Shown: piece by piece, positions 34,537 through 45,204 of the stretch | Layout: each line of letters opens with the position of its first letter | Position numbering within the stretch: the stretch's first letter is position 1 | Origin: Pictodentalium vernedei | Lineage: Eukaryota; Mollusca; Scaphopoda; Dentaliida; Dentaliidae | Direction of reading: 5' to 3' | Length of the DNA: 64,000 bases | NCBI GenBank assembly: GCA_031216915.1 | Contig: CM062294.1 | Location: 32,379,128 to 32,443,127, forward strand | Position numbers and translations under genes: made by a program | Notes under the pieces: generated by a model | Databases searched by the model: none | Seen by the model: only the letters and a program-made list of their open reading frames with translations | What the model was told of the DNA's origin: nothing

Positions 34537-36111
34537 CAGACATGTTAACTCTCCCGGAATGCTCGGGATTCTCCCGGAATTAGCTATCCCCTCCCACCCT
34601 CCCGCCCGGAAGTTAATTTGGGCCAAAATCTCCCAAAAAGTCGACATAGCAGACAAAAACTGAATCCACCAGCTTTTGTTTACAAATACAAAAGCATGTG
34701 CTCTACTCTCAATGGCAAGGTCATTAAGTTTGTGTGAAACGTCACCACTTACGTAAGAACTGGTGACCAATCTCATTTCTGTCAATGGCCGTGTTGTGAT
34801 TATTTGCAACACGTTTGACAGGCGGATTAAATGAATTTGAGATGCAGGATAATTGCTGAAATTGATTATATATTAAAGGCACACCTTTACTTGTATACAG
34901 GTAGCAGTCAAATCGAAAAATAAGTTCCATACGCATAAATTTTGTCCAATCGAACATGTGCAAAAATACGCACAAATTTATTATTGTGCATTTTGGATTT
35001 CACTTTCACTTCAGATAATTATAGCCAATTTTGCAGACAAACGGCTCAAACATATGAGTTGCCGTAATTTTCAATATATTGGGAAAAATTTCCGATTCGC
35101 AATTTTCTAAAGCAGGCTGTGAAAAAAATTATGTTTTTGGTGAAAAAAATCTCTAAAAAGTTGCTAATTTATGGCACTTGGGCGTTTTTTCATTCGTTGT
35201 GATAAATGGACAACAAAATAAATTAAATATCCCGGAGATGTTTCGTCCTGGGCTGGCTGTGGCATAATGTTCACGTTTCACTGAAAAATGATCACCCCAT
35301 TCCAAATCCCCTTCGTATATGACCAACTACTTCCAGTGAGTACCCGGTGTGGTTAGGTGGGGCGCTGGGCTTTGGCAGATCGAATTACCACAACAACCGG
35401 GCTCGGGGTGTGCCTAAACACCACAGATCGCCGCAGGTTACCTCAGGTCGCCGCAAGTGCCCATAATTTCCCAAATAGATCCAAAACTTTCAACACAGTG
35501 TCAAAACTCATACAGTGCTGAAAAGGTTGAAAATATCTCCAAACATTTTGTGCATAAAACCATTGAAATATGGATGTCATTGGAACAACACAGATATTGG
35601 CACATGACCACATCCATATTTTTGATTTCTGTTTTTCTCTATATTTCTATGTTTTGGCTTTTGAAAGGACAAATTGTTCAAATAAAACACATTAGGGTGG
35701 AATGTTTAATGTATGTGTGTGTGTGTGGGGGGGGGGGGGGGGGGGGGGGGGGTGTTAACATGGAAATTATTGATGTGCTGCCCACGTGCAAAAATCTCAC
35801 TGACAAGCATCTGAGTCTCACTGGGAGCTCATCAAAATCTCACTGACAGTCACCTCGAGAGGTTAACAGGTTTGGGTCACTCACCAACGGTTAGTAGAAC
35901 GTTGGCGTATGTTCCTTTGATGTATTGTTGTTGGACTGTTTCCTGTTATGTCTGTGTGTGGGGGGGTGGGTATTTGGTATTAATTTGTATTTAAAATTGA
36001 TCCACACGTGGCTTCTACGCGCAAAAGAAAATCTCCCTGAAAATCATGTCATCTCCCTGAAAATTTTCTTCAATCTCCCTGAAAAAAATTTTGGAAGGTT
36101 AACATGTCTGA
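34537..36111. mobile_element. hAT-like element, 1,575 bp, exact TSD, innermost of three
   Basis: TIRs 'cagacatgttaac' and 'gttaacatgtctg' with an exact 8-bp duplication 'actctact' (34,529-34,536 and 36,112-36,119). The interior has 'ctcccggaat' iterations on the left and 'atctccctgaaaa' iterations on the right. A (gt)n/poly-G tract lies at 35,717-35,752. No transposase domain. Confidence 0.9.
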
Positions 36112-36385
36112 CTCTACTAGTACCAGTTAAAACAAACTACTGTCACTACTATTAGATGGCAATAGATGTATACATTGATTGCCCAATATTGCTGTTCAAA
36201 CTGTCTGACAGTGGCATAGAAGGGATACTATTTACCTAAAAGCTTGAACTCCTCCGACTTGTCGACTGCACAATTGAGAGTCGACTACTGGTTTGCCCAG
36301 AGTTGACATCGACTAGTCGACTAATCGTTTTAGTACTAAATAGGGTTCCACAGTATAAACTTTTTATTTTGAAAATTTTTCACAG

Positions 36386-36528
36386 CTTTTGGAACAGAAA
36401 CAATTGCGAGACCACAGAGTGATGGAAGTTACACATTGTATGGTTACAAATGGTTCTCGTCAGCTACAGATGCTGATATGGCGATAACATTAGCTAGAAT
36501 TGTTGATGAAGATGGTAATTGCACAGAG
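36386..36528 (+). CDS. Acyl-CoA dehydrogenase (AidB/ACDH-11-like), internal exon 2 of 3 seen
   Basis: 'tttttcacag' acceptor and GAG|GTAACT donor, phase 1 in, phase 0 out. The exon reads 'FGTETIARPQSDGSYTLYGY' then 'KWFSSATDADMAITLAR', which is the middle beta domain of acyl-CoA dehydrogenases (compare the G-H-K-W-F region of bacterial AidB). Phase and protein order join it directly to 14,780-14,903, giving GGSDV-A-FGTET. There are no stops or indels, so it looks functional. The preceding intron is 21.5 kb, and the hAT stack ends 40 bp before the acceptor. Confidence 0.92.
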
Positions 36529-37662
36529 GTAACTTTGTTGTTCTATAATTTCCTAAGCAATCTCTTTCCCGAATGAGATCACAGATTCAAGATTTCGTTA
36601 AGACCAAAACAAGACAAGAAAATCTCATTAAAAATTGAGTATTCACGAATTTATCCTCCAGCAAATAGGATTTCACAGTTTGTGAAATTTGAACAGGTCA
36701 TGACATATTTGTCATCCAGTCAAAATTCTCTGTCCAGTTTTGTAATCAAAAGTACTTCATTTTGGAATTCTTTCAACTTCTGGCTTTAAATTAGATCAAA
36801 TTTTGAAAGCCTTTTGTTTAATCGGTGCTAATTTTCCTAACAGGAGTTTTGAATCTTGAAAAAAATTCTTCTTTTTCTTTTGCATTCCCTTTGTGTGGAA
36901 TGTCTAAATAAATGTTAGGTAAATGGATGACAATTTTCACTTGGAGTCTCTGTGGTGTGTAGTGTTCAGCCAATTAGCAAAAATGCCCACTGGTCAATTA
37001 CAGGTTATTTGAGCTCACAATCGGCCATTTCCAATTGTAATACAGTGCATTACCAGACAAGTCGAGGCTCAAAAGAACTAGATTAAATTGAACATATTTT
37101 ACAGTGTTTTCAGACTAATGCTTACAATTGAGTATACCAGTCGCAATTGCCAGTCGCACACACTTGGGCGGTACACGTGTCTCTCACTCAGAGCCATGTG
37201 TACCACCCAAGTGCATGTGACTGGTAATTTTACTGCAAGCTGAGTCTGGCATGAACTGGTGATTGCCGCAAGTGCGCTCATTGTAAGCGCTACATGCTGT
37301 TTAACAACAAACAACAACTGAACAATTGTAGAAGATAATAAAATGTGGTTTATGAATCATCACAAAATGCTTGGCAACAATCGGTTAAACCGATGTTCCA
37401 GAAGCCATTGTCATCCGATTGTCCACAATTCGCTGATTGTGGTGGCTGGTTCTGATCATCGGTTGAACACTTGTGATGTGCCCTGATTATTATATATTCC
37501 AGGACCTGGTCATTAAAATTCTTTCTGACTTGAACAGTATTCATGCAGACCTGAATTGTTTTTATGCCAAGTGGAATTTTTGTTTCGTGCCAAATCAGGG
37601 GGTTTTGTTGCCAAATGAAATATTTAGTGTCAAATGAAATCTAATTGTAAATGAGAATAGAT
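36529..37662. other. Intron sequence with one palindrome
   Basis: A palindrome at 37,128-37,235 contains 'cacttgggcggtacacgtg' with its partner 'gtaccacccaagtg'. 37,520-37,662 ('gacttgaacagtattcatgc' through 'aaatgagaata') recurs at 46,135-46,270. Confidence 0.5.
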
Positions 37663-37864
37663 ATTTTTATACTGTACCAATCACCCAGACTTAGCTGGTG
37701 CTAACTCTAACAAAACCAGGGCCAAACACAAATTTTGCCCCCCAATCCCCAAAATTTGCATCCAAAACCAAAAGAAATCATGTCCTATAGGACCTCCATA
37801 CTTCGCCCCTACTGCGCATGCGCAGTGTCAAGGACGTCCCGAAATTGGCGCCAATTATCATTCT
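37663..37864 (+). repeat. DIRS element 1, left inverted terminal repeat
   Basis: 202 bp from 'atttttatactgtaccaa' to 'ccaattatcattct'. It pairs with the right ITR with about three substitutions by eye. Confidence 0.92.
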
Positions 37865-38749
37865 CTGTTTGGCCCTTCATCAGTCAACATCTCACTGATC
37901 TTTGTGCTTGTAAATCTCAGTTTAAAGGATGCCAGACACGTAATTATTGGAGAAATGGTGATTCTAAGGAGGATATAGAAGGAGGAGAGGAAAAAGGAGT
38001 GACAAAAAATAATCAGGGCTGTACTTAAAATTTTTTATGAAATTATGTTAAGTTGCCTATTTTCGAGGCATGGGCCTCTTGTTGTCATTCTTGCTAAAAA
38101 GTTGCACTGCTTATTCAGTGTTTCCTCTCCCCTGGTCTTCTAAGTCCCCCCTTGCAATTCTCCCATGCTTTTGGCATATTTTTGAGAAAGTTCATTTCTA
38201 AAATTCTCTTGGGAGAGTTGCTTGGTTACAGAATGTTTTCTGTTATTTTCCCCATAGTTACGTTTTCACCCATGGGTGTATAAACGTTGTGTTCTGCATC
38301 TTCCATCTGATGTTCTGCAGATTCTCCCCTGGGAGTCTCTGTCTTGCATCAGATAGAGTGTAATTTGATGACTGATTTCGGGCCAGTTTTTTCAGTGCCT
38401 GGAGTCATGTTTTCTGGTGTTTTACACTGTTTGTTTACATTGGCAACAGTCTCTTTTGAGGGGGGCTGTTTGCCTTTGGTGTAGTTTATCTCACTATAAG
38501 ATACATTTTTATTATCCGTAAGTGTTGCATTAATTATTTAATATAAATTTAAAATTTTTGACCACACTTAGCCATCGGATCCATTGGGGCTCAACGTTAC
38601 TTTTCAGAAACTTGGGCTTCGCTGAAAAAATATTTTTCAAAATTATTTTGATTTGCAATTGTTTTTTCATTATTAATGGATCATGTTATTATGTATCTTT
38701 GTGTCAGGGGTTTGTGCGAGTAACTAGGACTTGTTGTTGACTTTTCACA

Positions 38750-40852
38750 ATGAAAGGATAGTGTTCAAATTGTAATAGGAAGAAATCTTCCTCTGACTTT
38801 CATGATCATTGTATTAATTGTAGTCAGTGTTCTCGCACTAATCCCTGTTCTATATGTCAATATTGGGATGACTAACATTGGAAACGTGTGTCACGGTATG
38901 TTGTTACTGGAGAAAGGGCTATGCCGGCTCTTTCTCCGCAAGGTCACTCTACTCTCTCAGTTTCTATTTCAGAGGAACAAGAACAGGGTGATGTTTCCAT
39001 GTTATCTTCCGCAAGTGCACTTCCGTCGTCACAAATGAATACAGAGCTAGCGGCAAAAGTGCTCATGGAGATTAAACAAATGTCGTCCACTAGCTCGCCC
39101 GGTGTAGCGTCCATTCACCGAATGGTTCGGCAGCCGGGTTCGTCCGATGCGGTCCAGGAGAAAATGTTGGGTGATGCGAGCACTATAAACATTCAATGTG
39201 CACACCCAGTGACGGCTGATAGTAGGCGAGATCGGAGGAAGCCTTTGAGTCTGGTTCCTAGCTCGTCCAGGTCCAGCCGGGCCGCGAGCGAGAGAGGCCC
39301 CTCTCTTGTACAACAACATCTGGGACCAGATGTTGTGGTACAAAATGTGTCGCAAGCGGAGCATACGTCCGTCGCTCGGGACGCTCCGTTGTATAGGCAG
39401 TCCACGGAGACTGCTCAGGCTTCTTCTTCTCGTCAGTGCACATGACCGCACCTTGGCTGCGTGACCGCCGATATCTTACCAGCTTCGCCGATCAGGGATT
39501 CTTCGGCGACCAGGTCACACCATCCGGCAGCCAGGGACACGAGGCCGATGGACTCCGGACGTTCGCATAGAAAAAGTATGCGGGAGCCATCAGATGCGGA
39601 GCTGCCCTCGGCGAAGCAGCGAAAGACTGCGCCTCCGCAGGTCTCGATGCCGGACGTACTTGTGCAGATTGCACAACTTATCGCAGCATCCCAGCAGCCG
39701 ACAGAAACGGTGTCGGATCGGGAATTATCCGACGACGCTGGGTTGGTACGCTCCGCCGAAGCATCGGGGGCGGACGACCGGGAGCATCATGAGGTCCGAC
39801 CGGATGGTGAAAGGGATACGGTTGACTTGGAGCTATCCCTTTCGGAACAACATAAAGCTGCCGTGGACTTCATCCGGCACTTTCTCCCTCAAGTTGTTCC
39901 GTCGGGCCAGACTGCTGCGGTTCCGGACAAGAGGATTATAGCGTCATTGGGCTCTGAATTTTTTGAGCGGTTCAGGGACATCGCTCCCGAGTTTCCGTCG
40001 CAGTCCAATAATGTTGCAAGAACATTTGAATTATTGAACGACGCTATATTTAAACTTGCTTCCAAAACGGGGAAAGCAGGTTTCTTGTCCGCCAATACTC
40101 TCAACCTGCCTTTCATTAATGCAAGGAATAAATTCGACACGGCAGGACAGGGTATTCCGAGAGTTCAGCTGCGTATGGACGACGAGGCGGAAGACTTAGA
40201 GCTATCATTACCATCGTCGGCTTCTATTCCAACCGCGGTGTTGGAAACAGCTATTTCGTCTAACAGAGCCAGTTTAGATGCCTTATCTTACGCAGATCAC
40301 CTTACTAAGGCGTTATCACTGCGCCTTCAAGGGAAAGAATTTCAGGATATACAATCCTCTTTAAGACTTCTTTCAAGGGCAGTAGCTTATTCCACGTGTA
40401 ACTCCGCCCTTTCAGTGGCAAACCTGGAGTTGGTTAGACGTGACGCAGCCCTAGCTACATCCACACTCGTGGATACTAAGGTGAAGAACTCTCTCAGAGT
40501 CGCTTCGGTCTCCGGAGAACTTCTCTTTGACGGCAAGCTTTCTGCTATTTATGATAAAATTACAAAGAAAGCTTCGGATTCTCTGTTGTTCAAATCTGCT
40601 TCTAAGAAGTCGGATACAGCAGACAAGAATAAGACAGGCACTTCTGGGTCTAATGCGCCCAAGAGAGGTTCCTGTAGAGGTTCCGGTGCGTCCTCTTGGT
40701 CTTATTCGAGAGACCGTCAAGGTAGCGACTCACGTTCGGGACGTCCTTCGGGCCGGGACAACCAGTCGGACGCCCCGAGGTCGACAGGACGAGGTGTGGG
40801 TCGTGGAGGACGTGGTTTCTCCTACCGCAGGCCTCGCAGGTCCAGGAGGTGA
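38750..40852 (+). pseudogene. DIRS element 1 Gag (ORF1), interrupted by stops
   Basis: One frame runs from ATG 38,750 to TGA 40,850. In-frame stops lie early (TAG at 38,759, TAA at about 38,873) and at TGA 39,443-39,445. The open parts are 38,888-39,442 and 39,446-40,849. The first segment has paired cysteines of CxxC type ('CSNC', 'CINCSQC', 'CSIC'), possibly a zinc-binding head. The C-terminal ~80 residues are basic and Arg/Gly-rich ('GRGVGRGGRGFSYRRPRRS'), typical of nucleic-acid binding. Both duplicated units of element 2 have CGA where this copy has the TGA at 39,443, so that stop is a simple C-to-T change. Confidence 0.88.
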
Positions 40853-42841
40853 TGGCTTAAACCTCTATCGCGTACCGGTTGGCGGAAGGTTGTCGAGCTT
40901 TTCACAAGAATGGGCGTCGATTACGGACGACCCTTGGGTGAGAGGAGTGACTTCGGAAGGTCTAAAGATATCCTTCAAACGAAAGCCTCCATTAACTCGA
41001 AGTCCAAAATGGACTCAACTTCCGTCAGATCCGCAGAAAAGAGACGCTCTATTATCAGAGGTGCAGTCTCTTTTAATGAAGAACGCAGTAGAGGTCGTAG
41101 AAAACCAGGAGACTCCGGGATTCTATAGCCATCTGTTTCTGGTTCCGAAACCAGACGGCTCGTTCTGTCCAGTCATAGATTTGAGCTGGATAAACAAGCT
41201 GATCGTCGCTCCGAAGTTTTATAGGAGACGATTCGGTCGGTCAGAGCGAGTATTCGGGTGAACGATTATGCAACAAGCACAGATCTCAAAGATGCGTACT
41301 TTCACGTCATGGTACATCCGACATTCAGAAAGTATCTACGCTTCGCAGTCCTAGGAGTGGTGTATCAATTCCGGGCGATGTGCTTCGGATTGAATCTAGC
41401 ACCCTGGGCTTTCACTCGGGTAATGAACTCGGTAATGATCTATTTCCGAGCTCATTCGTCTGCGGTAACGTCGGCCTACCTGGACGACATTCTTCAGAGG
41501 TACGGCAACGAGTTAACGCTTCAGAACGATGTTCAGAATCTACTTCTATTGCTCCGACGTCTTGGTTTTATAATAAACGAGGAGAAGTCGGATCTGGTGC
41601 CGTCCAAGTCATTCACACATCTGGGAATGAGCTTCGAGACGCACAACAATCTCGTTCGTCTGCCGTTAACCAGAGCGAAATTAGTCAGTTGTTACGCTCG
41701 CTATTGTCTGCACGCAGACACAGTCACAGCGAGAGAATTTATGAGACTGATAGGTCTGTGCGGAGCCGCTGCGGATCTCATTCCGATGGGGCGGTTACGC
41801 ACACGTCCTCTCCAAATTTTCTTGACTCAGAATTGGAGTGTGAAAATTCATTCGCTCGACATAGACGTTCTCTTGTCAGATCAAGTGAAACAAGAGATTC
41901 AGACTTGGGCAAACATTCAGTGGTTAACTCAGGGAGTTCCGCTGCAGTTGCCGGATCCGAGTTTTACCATTATGACGGATGCCAGTCAAACAGGTTGGGG
42001 TGCATCATTGATCCCAACGGATTCGAGATGCCAGGGTCTTTGGGATCCGCAATTCCTGGGCAAGCACATAAACATCAAGGAAATGATGTCAATTTGGCTT
42101 GCGTTACGTCATTGGATGGACATTATTCACAATGCTCATGTCCAAATCCTATCCGACAATACGACAGTAGTGGCGTATATACGGAATCAGGGAGGCACTC
42201 ATTCAGTTCCGTTGTTCAATCTAACGGAAAGAATCCTTCTGTTTGCACTAGAACATCAGGTTCTTCTTTCGGTCCGTCACATACCGGGTCGTCTGAATGT
42301 GCTAGCAGACTCCCTTTCACGAAAGGGTCGCTTGTTGCCGTCGGAGTGGACTCTCAACAAACAAGTATTCAATCAGATTTGCTACCAATGGGAACGGCCA
42401 ATGATAGATTTATTTGCGACACATCTCAACAATCAGTTGCAGACGTATGTGTCTCCGTGTCCGGATCCAAGAGCATTTGCAGTAGACGCTCTGTCAATCT
42501 CTTGGGACGGAATGATAGGATATGCATACCCTCCAGCGCCGTTAATTCAGCAAGTATTGCTAAAGATAAAACAATCTCAATGCAAGATTCTGTTGGTAGC
42601 ATCTCTGTCTCCACAGAGACCGTGGATAAATCTACTCAGGTGTCTGTTGTGGAACCTACCGCGAAAGCTTCCTCCACGGGAGGATCTTCTTTCGCAGGGG
42701 AAATCGCGTCAACTCCATGACAACCCGCAAGGTCTCAACCTTCACGTTTTTCTGTTGTGCGGTCCTTCTTGCATGGCAAGCGCTTTACAGGACGAGCAGT
42801 GGACGCGATTTCTAACTGTAGGAGGACCTCCTCTTCGCTAA
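40820..42841 (+). pseudogene. DIRS element 1 Pol: reverse transcriptase and RNase H, one frameshift
   Basis: The N-terminal RT part (to 41,216, frame of 40,527) has 'FYSHLFLVPKPDGSFCPVID'. A small indel and a TAG at 41,222 break it; the rest is open from 41,225 to the stop at 42,839. The second part has 'STDLKDAYFHVMVHP', 'FGLNLAPWAFTRVM' and the catalytic 'YLDD' (41,477-41,488). RNase H follows, with all four acidic positions: 'MTDAS', 'IKEMM', 'LSDN' and 'LADSLSR'. A further ~170-residue region ('PMIDLFATHLNNQLQTYVSP', 'AVDALSISWDG', 'YAYPP') is standard in metazoan DIRS Pol after RNase H. Gag overlaps the start and the recombinase overlaps the end. There is no own ATG near the start, so frameshifting or re-initiation is likely. 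Confidence 0.93.
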
Positions 42842-43797
42842 ACTATGCGGCTAAGTGGAAGGTTTTTCGTCGTTGGTGTAGGGATCATTCTGTAGATATT
42901 TTCAATCCCTCTATACCAGACATTGCAAACTTTCTAGTATACTTGTTTGACGAAATCAAACTGCAGCCTGTTACTATTAAGGGTTATAGGTCTATGTTAT
43001 CTGATACCTATGCACATCATGATAGTTTACAAATTGGATCTAATGTCTCTTTATCTAAGTTGGTTAGAAACTTCTCGATAAATAGACCCAGAACTCTTAG
43101 GTTAATTCCTAAATGGAATTTAGCTTGGGTTCTTCTTAAATTGAAGGAAAAGCCATTTGAACCTCTTGGGACAGTAGATTTCAAATTCTTATCTTATAAG
43201 ACAACTTTTCTCTTAGCTTTCTCTTCTGCTAGAAGAGTCAGTGAGCTTCATGCACTGTCGGTGGATGATTCTCACTATCGTAGTGTCGGGAACACTATCA
43301 CCTTCACTACTAATGTGGGTTTTTTAGCTAAGAATCAGGCTCCTAATAAATATCCGGAACCTATTGTCATTAAGGCTCTTCCGTCTTCAGACGGGCGTAG
43401 GCCTTTACTCTGTCCTGTTAGAGCATTACGTATCTATAAACAGAGATCTCAGTTTATCAGAAAGGGACGAAAACGTTTCTTTCTGTCTTTGATGCCTAAT
43501 AGAAGGGACATTTCGGTCCATTCTATTGCTAGATGGATTCAATTAACTATCCGTACTGCTTATGAGAGTTTATCTTCTTCTCAGCAGTCTGTGCTTAAGA
43601 TTTCTGCTCATGAAGTAAGAGCTCTTGCTACTTCTTGGGCTTACGCTAATAGTATTGCTATTACAGATTTAATGAAGGCTGCTTATTGGTCTCAGCCATC
43701 CACATTCACGAATTTTTATCTCAGAAATATTGAATCCATTTCTGGAGACCTGCATTGTTTAGGTCCGTTATCTGTTGCTCAGAATGTCATCCACTGA
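42721..43797 (+). CDS. DIRS element 1 tyrosine recombinase
   Basis: The frame opens after a TGA at 42,718 and is intact to 43,797; a GTG at 42,757 gives 346 residues. It overlaps the Pol C-terminus by about 120 bp in another frame. The core-binding half holds 'LNYAAKWKVFRRWCRDHSVD' and 'TIKGYRSMLS'. The catalytic half has Arg in 'SSARRVSELHAL' (R160), His-x-x-Arg in 'SAHEVRAL' (H285, R288) and the nucleophile in 'TFTNFYLR' (Y321), the R-H-R-Y set of the family. There is no early ATG (first internal Met is near residue 80), so expression by frameshift from Pol is likely. The enzyme would integrate a circular DNA intermediate without a target duplication. Confidence 0.95.
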   Translation, partial: QPARSQPSRFSVVRSFLHGKRFTGRAVDAISNCRRTSSSLNYAAKWKVFRRWCRDHSVDIFNPSIPDIANFLVYLFDEIKLQPVTIKGYRSMLSDTYAHHDSLQIGSNVSLSKLVRNFSINRPRTLRLIPKWNLAWVLLKLKEKPFEPLGTVDFKFLSYKTTFLLAFSSARRVSELHALSVDDSHYRSVGNTITFTTNVGFLAKNQAPNKYPEPIVIKALPSSDGRRPLLCPVRALRIYKQRSQFIRKGRKRFFLSLMPNRRDISVHSIARWIQLTIRTAYESLSSSQQSVLKISAHEVRALATSWAYANSIAITDLMKAAYWSQPSTFTNFYLRNIESISGDLHCLGPLSVAQNVIH

Positions 43798-44248
43798 ACA
43801 GTTGCAACTATAGTTATGCAGGCTTTCTGTTCCGGCAGTGACTCCGTCCGGCTGCCCTCTTCGCTCTGGGCTATTTGACCCAGGGCAAGGGAAGGGGGGG
43901 GGAGGGTGTTCCCTTAGGTCACCTGCTTTATAGTGAAAAGCAAGGGAATGCCTCCTCCAAAGTCAGTATTTCTGAGTCGCTTCCGGGATGGTTTTAAAGT
44001 GTAATATTAATGTTAAAATTCATTCATGTCATATTTTTAAAGTGTAGCTCGGTGTGAAGCATTTGTATATGTCAAGTGTCAAACGGGCGTTAATATACAA
44101 TCCCTGGACACTTTTAAAGATTATAAAGAGTCTCAATTCTCTGGACTAACTTTATGTATTGGCTTACTTTAAAAATAATTAGTATAAGGGTTATACTGGA
44201 TGTTAATAGAGAACATGAATGTTATTGTGCTCAATTATGAAGGGTATT

Positions 44249-44284
44249 GTATCTTTCTAATTTAATATTAAATAAGAAAGATAC
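44249..44284 (+). promoter_or_regulatory. Conserved hairpin in DIRS element 1 3' region
   Basis: 'gtatctttct' and 'agaaagatac' pair, with an inner 'attta/taaat' extension. The same hairpin is kept in element 2 (62,461-62,495) although the sequence around it has drifted. Role unknown; it lies ~110 bp before the ICR. Confidence 0.6.
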
Positions 44285-44392
44285 ATGTAAAGCCTAATAC
44301 TCCTTTTCTCCTTAAGGGGTTGCCTCTATATTATATAGTTGAGCTTATTGGATTTTCCTCTATGTCCTAGGCCCTCCAGCCTTTTTACTATT

Positions 44393-44482
44393 CAGCTAAG
44401 TCTGGGTCATTGGTACAGTATAAAAATGTTAAAAAATTTATAGTAATTTATATATTTTTTATACTTACCAATGACCCAGACG
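44393..44482 (+). repeat. DIRS element 1 internal complementary region (ICR)
   Basis: The first half (44,393-44,427) is the complement of the left outer end. The second half (44,428-44,482) is the complement of the right outer end, including its ~26-bp extension. The two halves meet at 'gtt' (44,428-44,430). In the DIRS1 model the ICR templates completion of the circular DNA. Confidence 0.93.
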
Positions 44483-44556
44483 GGGATGGCCCTCCCAGGA
44501 GTTGGGAACTCTTGCCTCCCCGCTGAGTACATAGCGCTGACCAGGCACTGCCAGTA

Positions 44557-44784
44557 AGAATGATAATTGGCGCCAATTTTGGGACGTCCTTGACACTGCG
44601 CATGTGCAGTAGGGGCGAAGTATGGAGGTCCTATAGGACATGATTTCTTTTGGTTTTGGATGCAAATTTTGGGGATTGGGGGGCAAAATTTGTGTTTGGC
44701 CCTGGTTTTGTTAGAGTTAGCACCAGCTAAGTCTGGGTCATTGGTAAGTATAAAAAATATATAAATTACTATAAATTTTTTAAC
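44557..44784 (-). repeat. DIRS element 1, right inverted terminal repeat
   Basis: 228 bp, about 26 bp longer than the left ITR. The extra AT-rich end ('ataaattactataaatt', ending 'ttttttaac') is what the ICR also contains. The same asymmetry is known for DIRS-1 of Dictyostelium. Confidence 0.92.
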
Positions 44785-44895
44785 TTTCCATGTATCATCC
44801 TTTGAATGCAACAGGGCACTATATTTATTCCAGATGGTGCCTGGTTACACTCAAAGTATGATATTTATACCCCACGCAACAAAGTTGCAGGGATA

Positions 44896-45157
44896 TACAG
44901 TACGTGGAGAGTGGATTGTAACTAAATCACCCGCGGAGTGGACTTATCACCCCAAGCTGTAACTTTCATATTTTGTACACATCGACAAAAATCACAAGCA
45001 ATGTTTCAGCCAATGGACCTCCGGGTTTATCCCGGAGGTCCATTGGATGAAACTTTGCTGGTACTGGTTATGCTTTGCAACAAATTTGCAATTATTCCTC
45101 GGGTGGAATCTCCACTCTGCGGGTGATTTAGCGATAATGCACTCTCCACGTACCGTA
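44896..45157 (+). mobile_element. Tc1/mariner-like MITE family B, copy 2
   Basis: TA-'cagtacgtggagagtggat' to 'cactctccacgtaccg'-TA. The central hairpin (44,994-45,058) has 'caatggacctccgggttta' and matches family A. About 112 bp downstream of DIRS element 1. Confidence 0.87.
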
Positions 45158-45204
45158 ATGTTTTTGACTGGTCCATCCGTCAGTCCGTCAGTCAGTCCTA
45201 CTTG

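Larger units (their letters stand above)
34189..36338. mobile_element. hAT-like element, 2,150 bp, exact TSD, with two nested layers
   Basis: TIRs 'tagtgctcaaacgactagt' and 'cgattagtcgactagtcg' (other strand) end in 'tagtacta'. They are flanked by an exact 8-bp duplication 'aatagggt' (34,181-34,188 and 36,339-36,346). 'gtcgactagtc' recurs subterminally on both sides. Inside lie a foldback hairpin element and the second hAT-like element at 34,537-36,111. No transposase domain is visible. Confidence 0.9.
37663..44784 (+). mobile_element. DIRS1-like tyrosine-recombinase retrotransposon, near complete
   Basis: 7.1 kb with inverted terminal repeats (37,663-37,864 and 44,557-44,784), an internal complementary region (44,393-44,482), and genes in the order Gag, RT-RNase H, tyrosine recombinase. 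The leader (37,865-38,750) has no ORF; the 3' untranslated part (43,798-44,392) has a G tract near 43,893 and a hairpin at 44,249-44,284. There is no flanking target duplication, as expected for integration by a tyrosine recombinase. It lies in the second intron of the acyl-CoA dehydrogenase gene, in the sense orientation. Gag has stop codons and RT a frameshift, so this copy is probably no longer autonomous. Confidence 0.95.

Noticed and set aside
34423-34812. 129-residue minus-strand ORF as hAT transposase
   Set aside because: No DDE/hATC motifs, and it spans the boundary between the foldback element and the inner hAT-like element.
39047-39451. 134-residue minus-strand ORF
   Set aside because: Antisense reading of gag; the sense frame has a counterpart in element 2.
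41380-42720. 446-residue open frame overlapping DIRS Pol
   Set aside because: Shadow frame of the RT/RNase H coding region; Ser/His-rich with no domain, while the other frame has all RT and RNase H motifs.
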